NCBI GenBank assembly: GCA_963775085.1
Contig: CAVZHO010000005.1
Span: 124,001-188,000, forward strand
DNA length: 64,000 bases
DNA from: JAAFIP01 sp963775085
GTDB taxonomy: Bacteria; Pseudomonadota; Gammaproteobacteria; Burkholderiales; Burkholderiaceae_C
Direction: 5' to 3'
The stretch's first letter is position 1. Each line of letters begins with the position of its first letter. A program made the position numbers and the translations under genes. Shown piece by piece: positions 53,578 through 64,000 of this stretch. The notes under the pieces were generated by a model. It was not told the DNA's origin and searched no databases. It worked only from the letters and a program-made list of their open reading frames with translations.

Positions 53578-54418
53578 ATTCACCCGCGCACTGGTCTACG
53601 CCGCCTTGCTGCTGGCCGCACTGTTCTTTCTTGCGCCACTCTACGTGATGCTGACCACCAGTCTGAAAGATGCCGAGCAGATCCGTGCAGGCAACCTGCT
53701 CAGCCTGCCCACCTCGCTTGACTTTGCCGCCTGGCGCAGCGCCTGGAGCACGGCCTGCACGGGCGTAGACTGCCATGGCCTGCAGCCCTTCTTCTGGAAC
53801 TCGGTGGCCATGACGGTGCCTGCGGTGCTGCTGTCGTGCATTTGGGGGGCACTCAACGGCTATGTGCTCAGCCTGTGGAAGTTCAGAGGCAGTGAGGTGC
53901 TGTTTGGCTTCTTGCTGTTTGGGGTGTTCATGCCCTTCCAGGTGGTGCTGCTGCCCATGAGCCAGGTGCTGGGCTACCTGGGCCTGTCCAGCTCCATCAC
54001 CGGCCTGGTCATGGTGCACCTGCTGGCGGGCATGGCGGGCACCACGCTGTTCTTTCGTAACTATTACGTCGCCATCCCGCGCGAACTGGTGCAGGCCGCG
54101 CGCATGGACGGGGCCGGGTTCTGGCGCATCTTCTGGCGTGTGATTTTGCCCATGAGCACGCCGATCATCATGGTCACCCTGATCTGGCAGTTCACCAACA
54201 TCTGGAACGATTTTCTGTTTGGCGTGGCCTTCAGCGGCGCAGAGAGCAAGCCGATCACGGTGGGCCTGAATAACCTGGCCAACACCTCCAGCAGCGTCAA
54301 GGCCTACAACGTCGATATGGCGGCAGCGCTGATTGCCGGGCTACCCACCATGCTGGTGTATGTGCTGGCCGGGCAGTATTTTGTGCGCGGCCTCACGGCT
54401 GGCGCGGTCAAAGGTTAA
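53567..54418 (+). CDS. Sugar ABC transporter permease 2
   Basis: A 283-residue permease of the MalG/GtsC group with six helices. The EAA loop is IPRELVQAARMDGAGFWRIF. TACTGVDCHGLQPFFWNS in the first periplasmic loop, with two Cys, fits glucose-type GtsC proteins. It overlaps the first permease by 11 bp and precedes the ATPase gene by 18 bp, so the three genes are co-translated. Confidence 0.9.
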   Translation: MSVKFTRALVYAALLLAALFFLAPLYVMLTTSLKDAEQIRAGNLLSLPTSLDFAAWRSAWSTACTGVDCHGLQPFFWNSVAMTVPAVLLSCIWGALNGYVLSLWKFRGSEVLFGFLLFGVFMPFQVVLLPMSQVLGYLGLSSSITGLVMVHLLAGMAGTTLFFRNYYVAIPRELVQAARMDGAGFWRIFWRVILPMSTPIIMVTLIWQFTNIWNDFLFGVAFSGAESKPITVGLNNLANTSSSVKAYNVDMAAALIAGLPTMLVYVLAGQYFVRGLTAGAVKG

Positions 54419-54436
54419 GCGGGAACAGGGACAGGT

Positions 54437-55483
<1,047 letters not shown>

Positions 55484-55496
55484 TATCAGCGCCTAT

Positions 55497-55555
55497 TGAA
55501 TGCTATATATTTAGCAGCTGCTCATGTCCTGCACGCTTGGACTACCAGCCAATTA
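55497..55555. repeat. Interspersed hairpin repeat, copy 12
   Basis: TTGAATGCTATATATTTAGC, AGCTGCTCATGTCCTGCACG and CTTGGACTACCAGCCAA, between the convergent ATPase and methyltransferase genes. Confidence 0.75.
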
Positions 55556-55563
55556 CATCAATT

Positions 55564-56493
55564 TTATGGGGTGATAGCCGGTTCAGTGTCCAGCAAGGGC
55601 GTGAAAAAACGTGGCCGCATTGTGCTCAGGCCCAGCTGACCCAGCACTTCCTCCAGACGCTTCGCCGTTGCGCGCGCCGTGCTGGCCTGCTGCGGCTGCG
55701 CGCCGCGCGTGGCGATGATCAGCTCGTTCTTCATCGAATGCTCCCAGCCGACCAGCTCGGTCACCGTCACCTGGTAGCCGTGGGCTTCGAGCTGCAGGCA
55801 GCGCAGCACGTTGGTCAGCTGGCTGCCAAACTCGCGGGTGTGAATGGGATGGCGCCACAGCTCGGCCAGCGGGTTGCTGCCGATGGTTTTGCTTTTGGCG
55901 CTTTTGAGCGTGGCCGCCACCTCGGCCTGGCAGCAGGGCACCAGCACCATATGCTGCACCCGGTGCGCCAGGCCAAAGGCGATCGCGTCGTCCGTGGCCG
56001 TGTCGCAGGCGTGCAGGGCGGTGACGATGTCGATGCGCTTAGGTAGCTGCATGGCAGTCTCGGATGCCGCTACCGACAGATTTAAGAACTGCATGCCGGT
56101 AAAGCCAAACTGTTTTGCCAGCGCGGCACTGCGCTGCACCAGCTCATCGCGCACTTCTACGCCAATCACGCGGCCCGGTGTTTTACCACCCTGCTGCGCT
56201 TGCAGTTTAAAGAACAGGTCGTACAGGATAAAACCCAGGTACGACTTGCCTGCGCCATGGTCTACCAGCGTCACATCGCCATGCGCTTGCTGCACTTTTT
56301 GCAGCAACGGTTCAATAAAGTTAAACAGATGGTAGACCTGCTTGAGCTTGCGCCGCGAGTCCTGGTTGAGCTTGCCCTCGCGGGTGAGGATATGCAGCGC
56401 CTTGAGCAACTCCACCGATTGCTCGGGGCGGATGTCGTATTTCTCGCCGCTGCTAGGTGCTACGGCGGTTTTGGTCGATGACTTGGCGTTCAT
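55564..56493 (-). CDS. Class I SAM-dependent methyltransferase (Methyltransf_32 type)
   Basis: A 309-residue putative methyltransferase. LVDHGAGKSYLGFILYDLFF is the SAM-binding loop of the PF13679 group; IGVEVRDELVQRSAALAKQF and IVTALHACDTATDDAIAFGL follow. The CDTATD/VPCC pattern is shared with tRNA and small-molecule methyltransferases of this group, but the substrate is unknown. I chose ATG 56493 because it overlaps the stop of the upstream DUF1415 gene as ATGA; a longer frame reaching 56955 reads through DUF1415 out of frame and should be ignored. Confidence 0.82.
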   Translation of the reverse strand: MNAKSSTKTAVAPSSGEKYDIRPEQSVELLKALHILTREGKLNQDSRRKLKQVYHLFNFIEPLLQKVQQAHGDVTLVDHGAGKSYLGFILYDLFFKLQAQQGGKTPGRVIGVEVRDELVQRSAALAKQFGFTGMQFLNLSVAASETAMQLPKRIDIVTALHACDTATDDAIAFGLAHRVQHMVLVPCCQAEVAATLKSAKSKTIGSNPLAELWRHPIHTREFGSQLTNVLRCLQLEAHGYQVTVTELVGWEHSMKNELIIATRGAQPQQASTARATAKRLEEVLGQLGLSTMRPRFFTPLLDTEPAITP

Positions 56494-57043
56494 GCCAGCA
56501 TTTTCTTCCATCCTTCCAACCCGAGTGCTTTCAGGGTGGCAATATTGCGCTCGTAAATGCTGGCCGCATCGGGGAAGCTGGCCACCGCCCGCTCCACACT
56601 GTCCTCGCGCAGCAGGTGCAGCATCGGGTAGGGCGAGCGGTTGGTGTAGTTTTCCATATCGTCCTCCTGCGTGCCGCCAAACTGGTACTGAGCGGGTGAA
56701 AGCTGGCGATCTGCAACTGCGCCTCCGGGTCCGTGTGTTCCAGCATGGCATCGGCATCGTCCAGAAAATCGTTGTAATCCAAAAAATCACTGTAGCATGT
56801 GCGGCACGATCAGCAGGGTGGTTTCGGTCTTTGCTGGCGTTTGCTCCAAGTAAATAGGTAATTTCCTGCTCTAAATTCAGGAGCAATTGATCGCTGAGCG
56901 CACAGCCTCGCTCACGCATACCGAATGCGCCCATGCACATGCTCGGCCTTGGCAAACGGGCATAGGTTCAGGCCAATCACGGCCCGCTCCAGCCAGCGCT
57001 GGGTGCTGGCGATGATCGTCGTTTTCCGAGGTGAATTTTCCAT
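56490..57043 (-). pseudogene. DUF1415 family gene with several frameshifts
   Basis: Pieces of a DUF1415 protein are recognisable in three frames: RWLERAVIGLNLCPFAKAEH from ATG 57043, DYNDFLDDADAMLEHTD in the middle, NYTNRSPYPMLHLLREDSVE and the end TLKALGLEGWKKMLA. At least four indels separate them, for example an extra T in CTACAGTGATTT and two extra bases in CACCCGCTCAGTACC (coding strand). An intact gene would encode about 180 residues. The function of the family is unknown. The stop overlaps the methyltransferase start, so the two were an operon. Real decay and poor local sequence quality are both possible. Confidence 0.75.
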
Positions 57044-57127
57044 AGTCGACATTTTCAGCTAAGTTCTGGCGGCTATTTTGTTACTCATGATGAAATAACG
57101 TTCAGATTTTAATCCCATCCACAGCCC

Positions 57128-59598
57128 TTGAATAAGAAAACGCTATCTGAGGCAGATATTTGCGACAAATTCATCACGCCCTGCTCTGCAGCAAGGCGGG
57201 CTGGGACTTGCACGAGCAGATTTTCCGCGAATACACCTTGCGCCAGGGTCGCGTCGTGGTCAAAGGGCGCACCTCGGCGCGCGACCCGCGCTCCATATTG
57301 CGTGCAGACTACGTGCTGTGCCACAAAGCCAACATACCGCTGGCAGTGGTCGAGGCCAAAGACAACCTGCCACAGCATTGGCGCTGGCATGGCCCAGGCC
57401 ATTAACTATGCTGCGCTGCTGGACGTGCCGTTTAGCTTTTCCAGCAATGGTGATGGGTTTATCTTCCGTGATGCCACCATGGCCAACGGCATATTGGAAC
57501 AAAGCTTGTCGCTAGATGAGTTTCCATCGCCCGCAGAGCTATGGCGGCGCTACTGCGCCTGGAAAGGCTGGACGCCAGAAGTAACGAAAATCGCCGAGCA
57601 GCCTTACTCCCCCAGCAAAACTCCACGCTATTACCAGATCAACGCGATCAACCGCACCATCGAGGCGATAGCACGCGGCCAGCAACGGGCGCTTGCTGGT
57701 GATGGCTACAGGTACAGGCAAAACCTATACCGCCTTCCAAATCATCTGGCGGCTATGGCAGGGCAAAGCCAAAAAGCGCATTTTGTTTTTGGCTGACCGC
57801 AATATATTGATCGACCAAACCATGGTCAACGACTTTCGCCCGTTCAAGGGGGCCATGGCCAAGCTCAGCCCCAATGCCAAAGGTGTAGAGCGCGTAGACA
57901 GCCAAACCGGCAAAGAAAGCACCGAGTTTGTAGAGCTGGCGGTTAACAAAACCACCAAACTGGTGGATAAGTCTTACGAAATTTATTTGTCGCTGTACCA
58001 GGCCGTTAGCGGCACCGAAGAAGAGCAAAACATCTACAAGCAGTTTTCGCCCGAGTTTTTTGACCTGATCGTTGTGGACGAATGCCACCGTGGCAGCGCC
58101 GATGAAGACTCTGCCTGGCGCGAAATACTGACCTACTTTAAAAGCGCAACCCAGATTGGCCTGACCGCCACACCCAAAGAAACCAAAGACATCTCCAACA
58201 GCGAGTATTTTGGTGAGCCCGTGTACACCTATTCACTGCGCCAAGGCATTGAAGACGGCTACCTGGCACCGTACAAGGTGATCCGCGTAGATTTGGACAA
58301 AGACGTATTTGGCTGGCGCCCACGCGAAGGCATGACCGATAAGCATGGCCACGTGATTGAAGACCGCATCTACAACGCCACCGACATGAACCGCAAGCTG
58401 GTGCTGGAAAAGCGCGACGAAGTAGTAGCCGCCAAGATTACCGAATACCTCAAAGCCACCAACCGCTTTGACAAAACCATCGTCTTTTGCGAAGACATTG
58501 ACCACGCAGCGCGCATGCGCCAAGCCCTGAGCAATGCCAACGCCGACATTGCCAAAGACCACCCCAAATACGTGGTGCAAATTACCGGTGACAACACGGA
58601 GGGCAAGCTGGAACTGGACAACTTTATCGACCCCGAGAAAACCTACCCCGTCATTGCCACCACCTCCAAGCTGATGAGCACGGGCGTAGACGCGCAAACC
58701 TGCAAATTGATTGTGCTGGACCAGAACATCCGGTCAATGACGATGTTCAAGCAAATCATTGGTCGAGGCACCCGCCTGCGCGAAGACTTGGGCAAAACCT
58801 GGTTCACCATTCTGGACTTTAAGCGCGCAACGGATAACTTTGCAGACCCCAACTTTGATGGCGACCCGGTGCAAATCTATGAGCCGCAAGCGGGCGACCC
58901 CATTGCACCGCCAGACCCTGCCGAGCCAACGCCTTTCCCAGTCCATGCGCCCAACGATCCGCTCCAAGTCAACGTATCCATCACGCCGGGTTTGGCAGGT
59001 CTTAGCACTCGACCCAAACGCACCGCCCCGCAAATACATCGTAGACGGCAGCGTGAACGTATCGGTAGCCCGCCAGCGCGTGCAATACTTGAACGCCCAA
59101 GGCAAGCTGATCACCGAAAGCCTGCGCGACTACACCCGCATCAACCTCACTAAACAGTACGACTCGCTGGACAAATTTCTCCAGGCCTGGAACGATGCCG
59201 ACCGCAAAGCCGCCTTGCTGGAAGAACTGGAAAGCCAAGGCGTGTTGTTCAGCGCGCTGGCGGAAGAAGTAGGCCAAGACCTAGACCCGTTTGACCTGCT
59301 GCTGCACGTAGCCTACGGCCAGCCCCTGCTCACGCGGCGCGAGCGCGCCAGGCGCGCCAAAACCAACACCGTGTTTACCCAATACGGCCCCACGGCGCGC
59401 AAAGTGCTAGAAGCCTTGATAGACAAATATGCCGACGAAGGCGTGGCTACCATTGAAAGCATGGACGTGCTCAAGGTGCCGCCACTCACCGCACTGGGCA
59501 GCCCGGTAGAGCTGGTCAACAGCTTTGGCGGGCGGGTGCAGTACCTGGCAGCCGTGCACTTTTTAGAATCGCAGCTGTATGCACCGAGTACTGGGTAG
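57128..59598 (-). other. Plus-strand hsdR: see next entry
   Basis: No minus-strand gene is supported here; the long frames on this strand are shadows of hsdR. This entry only records that the interval was checked on both strands. Confidence 0.3.
57128..59598 (+). pseudogene. hsdR: Type I restriction endonuclease subunit R, frame-disrupted
   Basis: HsdR translocates DNA and cuts it at a distance. All the parts are present but in different frames: KTLSEADICDKFITP, AGWDLHEQIFREYTL, nuclease motif AVVEAKD, then VMATGTGKTYTAFQ (Walker A), VVDECHRGSAD (DEAD-like), LTATPKETKD, IIGRGTRLRED and an EcoEI-type C-terminal domain ending near 59598. Shifts occur near 57170-57195, 57373, 57688 and 58960-58995. 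The start TTG 57128 is best guess. An intact protein would have about 820 residues. No in-frame nonsense codon is seen, only indels, so error or very recent decay is likely. hsdM and hsdS follow. Confidence 0.88.
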
Positions 59599-59621
59599 GC
59601 TTAAAACATTTTCACATACGA

Positions 59622-59680
59622 GCTAAACGCTATATTTTAGATAGCTGCTTGCGCTTTATTCTCATTGGCTAAGGCCATTA
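59622..59680. repeat. Interspersed hairpin repeat, copy 13, between hsdR and hsdM
   Basis: AGCTAAACGCTATATTTTAG, ATAGCTGCTTGCGCTTTATT and CTCATTGGCTAAGGCC. This copy has diverged in the second half. Confidence 0.68.
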
Positions 59681-59705
59681 TTCATAACTATTATTTGCCC
59701 TCTCC

Positions 59706-61190
59706 ATGTCCAATCTCAGCTCCGTTATCAAGTCCATGCAAGACGTTATGCGCCAAGACAGCGGAGTCGATGGCGACGCGCAGCGCATCAGCCAACTGAC
59801 CTGGCTGCTCTTTCTGAAAGTGTTTGACGCGCAGGAGGAAGAGCTGGAGCTTACCCAAGGCAGCGGCGGCGCCCACGGCTACAAAAGCCCCATCCCCGAG
59901 CACCTGCGCTGGCGCAACTGGGCGACCGACGCGGAGGGTCTGACCGGCGAAGGCCTGCTGGATTTTGTCAACAGCCAGCTCTTTCCCAAGCTCAAAAGCC
60001 TGCCCGGCGATGCCGAGCGCAACCCGCGCGGCTTTGTGGTGCGCAGCGTGTTTGAAGACGCCTACAACTACATGAAAAGCGGCCAACTGCTGCGCCAGGT
60101 GATCAACAAACTCAACGCCATCAACTTCAACCGCCAGGCCGACCGCCACCAGTTCAACGACCTGTACGAAAAAATCCTCAAAGACCTGCAATCCGCAGGC
60201 AACGCAGGCGAGTTTTACACGCCCCGCGCCGTTACCCAGTTTATGGTGGACATGGTCAACCCCCAGCTAGGCGAACGCGTGCTAGACCCCGCCACGGGCA
60301 CTGGCGGCTTTTTGGTCTGCGCCATCGAGCACCTGCGCAAACAGGTGCGCAACGAGGGCGACCAAGCCACCCTACAGCGTACTATCGGCGGCTTTGAGAA
60401 AAAGCAGCTGCCCCACATGCTGTGCGTCACCAACCTGATGCTGCACAACATCGAGGTGCCCAGCCAAATCGTGCACGGCAACACCCTGGAGCGCCCCTAC
60501 ACCAGCTGGACGGCCGAGCAAAAAGTAGAAGTCATCATCACCAACCCACCCTTTGGCGGCATTGAAGAGCCGGGCATAGAGCAAGGCTTTCCCGCCGACG
60601 TGCGCACCAAAGAAACCGCAGACCTGTTTTTGGTGCTCATCAAACGCCTGCTGCGCGACGATGGCCGCGCCGCACTGGTGCTGCCCGACGGCACCCTGTT
60701 TGGCGAAGGTGTGAAAACCCGCATCAAAGAGCAGCTATTACAAGAGTGCAACCTGCACACCATCGTGCGCCTGCCCAACGGCGTGTTTGCGCCCTACACC
60801 GGCATCAAAACCAACCTGCTGTTCTTCACCAAAGGCCAGCCCACCAAAGACGTGTGGTACTACGAACACCCCTACCCCGTGGGCGTGAAGAACTACAACA
60901 AAACCAAGCCCATCCGCATCGAAGAGTTTGACGTAGAAAAAACCTGGTGGGGCAGTGAGGCCGATGGCTATGCAAGCCGCGTAGAAAACGAACGTGCCTG
61001 GAAGGTGAGCATCGACCAGATCAAAGCCGCAGGCTACAACCTGGACCAAAAGAACCCCCACGCTGCAGACCTGGTAAGCCACGACCCCGCGCAACTGCTG
61101 GCCGACTACGCGCGCTTGCAAGGCGAGGCCCAAACCTTGCGCGACGAGCTCAAAGATATATTGGCAAAATCGCTAGCTAGCCAAGGTTGA
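59706..61190 (+). CDS. hsdM: Type I restriction-modification DNA methyltransferase subunit M
   Basis: A 494-residue N6-adenine methyltransferase. The N-terminal helical domain (VIKSMQDVMRQDSGVDGDAQ) precedes the SAM motif VLDPATGTGGFLVCAIEHL and the catalytic motif IITNPPFGG. It methylates adenine in the bipartite site chosen by HsdS. The frame is intact, unlike hsdR and hsdS. It lies 107 bp after hsdR, with an interspersed repeat in the gap, and hsdS starts 8 bp after its stop. Confidence 0.95.
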   Translation: MSNLSSVIKSMQDVMRQDSGVDGDAQRISQLTWLLFLKVFDAQEEELELTQGSGGAHGYKSPIPEHLRWRNWATDAEGLTGEGLLDFVNSQLFPKLKSLPGDAERNPRGFVVRSVFEDAYNYMKSGQLLRQVINKLNAINFNRQADRHQFNDLYEKILKDLQSAGNAGEFYTPRAVTQFMVDMVNPQLGERVLDPATGTGGFLVCAIEHLRKQVRNEGDQATLQRTIGGFEKKQLPHMLCVTNLMLHNIEVPSQIVHGNTLERPYTSWTAEQKVEVIITNPPFGGIEEPGIEQGFPADVRTKETADLFLVLIKRLLRDDGRAALVLPDGTLFGEGVKTRIKEQLLQECNLHTIVRLPNGVFAPYTGIKTNLLFFTKGQPTKDVWYYEHPYPVGVKNYNKTKPIRIEEFDVEKTWWGSEADGYASRVENERAWKVSIDQIKAAGYNLDQKNPHAADLVSHDPAQLLADYARLQGEAQTLRDELKDILAKSLASQG

Positions 61191-61198
61191 ACCAGCGC

Positions 61199-62905
61199 AT
61201 GTTGCTATCAAATTTAAACCTATTGGCCACTGCCCCCGGTGGCGTAGCGCGCTTGCGTGAACTGATTTTGACACTGGCCGTGCAAGGGAAGCTGTTGCCG
61301 CAAGACCCCAGCGATGAGCCAGCGAGTAAGCTGCTGAAAAAGATAGGCGCGGAGAAAGACCGACTGATTGCAGCAAAGACATTGAAGCGCGAAAAGGATG
61401 AACGGCCCTAACCGCCGACGCACTTCCGTTCGATTTGCTCGCTTCTTGGAGCTGGGTGGCGTTGGGAGAGGTCATCGACATTGTTCGCGGCATTACTTTC
61501 CCTGCAGCGCAAAAGACTAGAGAAGCTGCGCCGGGACGAATCGCTTGCCTGCGCACGTCGAATGTTCAACAGGCCATTGAGTGGGATGACCTGCTATTTG
61601 TAGACGCTCGTTCATGGGCCGCGAAGACCAACTCATCCAGCATCACGACATTGTGATGTCCATGGCAAACAGCCGTGAGCTGGTCGGCAAGGTAGCGCTT
61701 ATCGAACAGATTCCTCACGCTGAAGCAACGTTTGGTGGCTTTCTTGGGGTCATGCGCCCACGAAAGATTGACTCACGCTACGCAATGGCTGTGCTGCGCA
61801 CGCCCTACGCTCGGGCGCTGCTGATCGACAGCTCAAGCCAAACGACAAACATCGCCAACGTTTCATTGGCTAAGCTGCGACCACTGCCGTTTCCACTTCC
61901 GCCAGAAGCCGAACAATCCCGCATCGTCACCCGCGTCGAAGAACTCATGCGCCTGTGCGACGCCCTCGAAGCCAAAGGCCAGCTCGAAGCCGCGCAACAC
62001 GCCCAGCTCGTCAGCACCCTGCTGGGCACCCTCACCCAAAGCGAAACGCCCGCGCAACTGGCCGAGAACTGGCAGCGCATCGCCACCCACTTCGACCTGC
62101 TGCTAGACCGCCCCCAAGCCGTAGACGCCTGGAGCAAACCATCCTCCAACTAGCAGTGCGCGGCCTGCTCGTCCCCCAAGACCCGCAAGACGAACCCGCC
62201 AGCGAACTGCTCAAGAAAATCCGCACGAGAAAGACAAACTCATCGCCCAGGGCAAGATCAAGCGCGACAAACCCCTGCCCCCGATTGCTGGGGACGAACA
62301 GCTATTTGCATTGCCGCTGGGGTGGGAGTGGTGTCAACTGGATGAACTTGTGACTATCTGTGGCGGAAAAAGAGTAGCGAATGGATATCAACTCTCAACG
62401 GTGCCGACTGGATTTATTTATATTCGCGTTAGCGACATGAAGGGCGGCTCAATTGATGACACCGATTTGCGATATCTGGATGCTGAAATGCGTTCAACGA
62501 TAAGTCGATACATCATTACGAAGGATGACATTTACATGACAATTGTCGGTGCCACCATCGGAAAATGTGGCCTCGTTCCAGAGCGATTTGATGGAATGAA
62601 TTTGACGGAAAACGCCGCAAGGCTTACGCCGCACCTCTTGTCCAAGGACTACCTTTTCAGGCTTCTTGCGTCGGAATTTTGCCAGACCCAGTTTCTTGGA
62701 AAAACTAAGCAGGTGGGCGTGCAGAAAATGGCATTAAATCGATTGGCAGGAACACTGATCCCGCTCCCACCCCTCGCCGAACAATCCCGCATCGTCACCG
62801 CGTAGCCCAGCTGCGCGCATGTGTGCCGACCTGCGTCAGCGCCTGACCGCCAGCCAATCCACCCAAGCCCATCTGGCCGAGGCGTTGGTGCAAGAGGGGG
62901 CCTAA
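61199..62905 (+). pseudogene. hsdS: Type I specificity subunit S, many frameshifts
   Basis: HsdS carries two target-recognition domains that read the two halves of the DNA site. Both domains and both conserved spacers are present: LRELILTLAVQGKLLPQDP with SWSWVALGEVIDIVRGI, then ILQLAVRGLLVPQDPQDEPA with PLGWEWCQLDELVTICGGK, each domain ending LPPEAEQSRIVTRVEEL or LPPLAEQSRIVT. At least six single or double indels break the frame (near 61410, 61610, 62127, 62225, 62800 and 62820). Several are in short runs such as GCCC read as GCC. The reading resumes each time without nonsense codons. Start ATG 61199; TAA 62903-62905. If the indels are errors it is a 570-residue HsdS. Confidence 0.85.
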
Positions 62906-62926
62906 TCAAGTCGGTCACAGGAGACG

Positions 62927-63958
62927 CTACAGAGAGTGTTTCGTTTTGGGATTTTGCTTAGAAAGCTTACGCCGCACTGGGTACGCAGGTGATGTGCCCA
63001 AGCGTGCGATGCCGTCCATGAGCAATGTGGGCTGTTGATAGCGTGTCGCTAGGCGCAGTGCTTTTCTCAGCGAGCGATTGCTCTTGAACTGGGCTAGGTT
63101 CAATACAACCGGCAGCTTTGTCTTTCGATAGGCCTCCAGCGCTTGCAGGTTCAAGAGGCTAATGCACTTGTGATGAACGTCGCTCAGCGCGTGGGCTCGC
63201 GCCATCTCCGGCGATAGCCAACCCAGCAATTCTGTCAAACGTTCGTACAGTAGCTTTAGGCGACCCAGTGCCTCGCTAGGTGTGGTGGGAGCTGGGGCAA
63301 CAATGGCAGGTTGGTTGCCGCGCCGCGCCCTGGTTTCTTCCATGAGTGGCCCGATTTTCCAGATAGGTTCATGGTGGGCAATGCGGTTGCGTATCTCATT
63401 GCATAGGTCGAACCGCGCGAACAGAGCGTCACGGTGCTTTTGTTTGGACCAGTGTGTTACCTGCCGTTGCCGGTGTCCGGGCAGTATGTCTAAGAGGATT
63501 GGGCCCCAAACGATTGGCTGATGCGCCATGTCCTGGCGCAGGTCTAGCAAGTGCGGCCAGAATCCGAATGTCAAACGGGAGACTACGTCGTCGGGTGACG
63601 GTACGGGCACTTTGGGTACCGATTGTTGGTGGTGTTTCGTGTACGTTACATCTGTTATCTTCTTGCGTGAAAGCTTGTTGAGGTCTACATGGTCGTACCA
63701 GTCGCGCGAATTTGTACTGCCAGCCACACCGTACCGCATGCTCATAGCGGTGTGGCATTGGTTACGCAAAACTATCTCTGTGAGCGAGATGGTCCTGAAG
63801 ATTGCTGCACTTAGCTCTTCATTCCACTGATAAAGGCCGAGCATTTCTTCATCGGATTGGGTGTTGAAGAAGACACGGTAACTACTCAGCCGGGCGTGAG
63901 AAAGTGCCTTGATCTTTGCTTGGTTTGCCAAAATGGTGTATTGCTTATTGTTTTTCAT
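62927..63958 (-). CDS. Abi family protein with HEPN motif
   Basis: A 343-residue protein of the Abi_2 (AbiD/AbiF) group. The N-terminal part has ISLTEIVLRNQCHTAMS, and residues 190-198 read RNRIAHHEP, the R-x4-6-H signature of HEPN ribonucleases. FGFWPHLLDL and the repeated WP pattern are also typical. Related proteins cause abortive infection in lactococci, and HEPN nucleases of this type have been proposed as ancestors of Cas13. It is convergent with hsdS (21 bp gap) and forms a small defence island with the type I system. The frame is intact. Confidence 0.85.
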   Translation of the reverse strand: MKNNKQYTILANQAKIKALSHARLSSYRVFFNTQSDEEMLGLYQWNEELSAAIFRTISLTEIVLRNQCHTAMSMRYGVAGSTNSRDWYDHVDLNKLSRKKITDVTYTKHHQQSVPKVPVPSPDDVVSRLTFGFWPHLLDLRQDMAHQPIVWGPILLDILPGHRQRQVTHWSKQKHRDALFARFDLCNEIRNRIAHHEPIWKIGPLMEETRARRGNQPAIVAPAPTTPSEALGRLKLLYERLTELLGWLSPEMARAHALSDVHHKCISLLNLQALEAYRKTKLPVVLNLAQFKSNRSLRKALRLATRYQQPTLLMDGIARLGTSPAYPVRRKLSKQNPKTKHSL

Positions 63959-64000
63959 ATCGGTTATAATTGGTCCCGTAAGCGCTTGGGTATATGGCTT

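Noticed and set aside
56494..56955. N-terminal extension of the methyltransferase frame
   Set aside because: It reads through the DUF1415 gene out of frame. The ATG at 56493 overlapping the DUF1415 stop is the better start.

Overview
The window reads as a chromosomal segment of a betaproteobacterium of the Comamonadaceae, close to Rhodoferax, Polaromonas or Acidovorax. The grounds are gene content and order (rpoN-lptB-lptA, recA-recX-marR, sucCD-terC-type IV pilin), a split MetH, and two short interspersed repeats that I associate with this family. Coding density is high. I found no rRNA, tRNA, CRISPR array or intact insertion sequence.

Layout. 1-13 kb is housekeeping: the end of pyrE, a DUF4124 protein, the MetH homocysteine-binding module, a rhodanese, MarC, an SDR, a DsbA-like isomerase, a dienelactone hydrolase, an amidohydrolase, CorA, then hemB and hemJ on opposite strands with a probable small RNA between them. 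VanZ, a 2Fe-2S protein, an alpha/beta hydrolase and a D,D-carboxypeptidase follow. 13-22 kb is mostly on the minus strand: a PIN protein, an RNA methyltransferase, rpoN, lptB, lptA, an unknown exported protein, a vapBC module overlapping a frameshifted purC, fba and argC.

22-26.5 kb holds the most striking gene. The beta subunit of succinyl-CoA ligase is fused in frame to an Ala-rich linker, one membrane helix, a Pro-Ala linker and an OmpA-type peptidoglycan-binding domain. A normal sucD follows, then terC. 26.7-34 kb is a five-gene signalling locus: a CHASE2 Ser/Thr kinase, a PP2C phosphatase, an FHA protein, a CHASE2 adenylate cyclase and a cyclic-nucleotide phosphodiesterase. It runs into a type IV pilin region (34-40 kb) with two tandem pilin genes behind nearly identical sigma-54 promoters (the second is frame-disrupted), a PglL-like ligase, a TfpX/TfpZ accessory protein and a second O-antigen-ligase-like protein.

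40-46 kb is an outer-membrane factor / adaptor / RND pump operon. 46-51 kb has recX, a frameshifted recA, a MarR regulator with a strong operator palindrome, and a two-component system whose genes are separated by a long inverted repeat. 51-55.5 kb is a sugar ABC transporter. From 55.5 kb to the end lie a methyltransferase, a wrecked DUF1415 gene, a type I restriction system (hsdM intact, hsdR and hsdS broken by many indels) and a HEPN-motif Abi protein, together a small defence island.

At least thirteen copies of a roughly 50-bp hairpin-forming repeat are scattered through the window. Several lie inside reading frames (argC, an outer-membrane factor, its adaptor, an O-antigen ligase) or supply gene ends. 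Single-base frameshifts in purC and recA mean sequencing error must be excluded before any broken gene here is treated as a true pseudogene.
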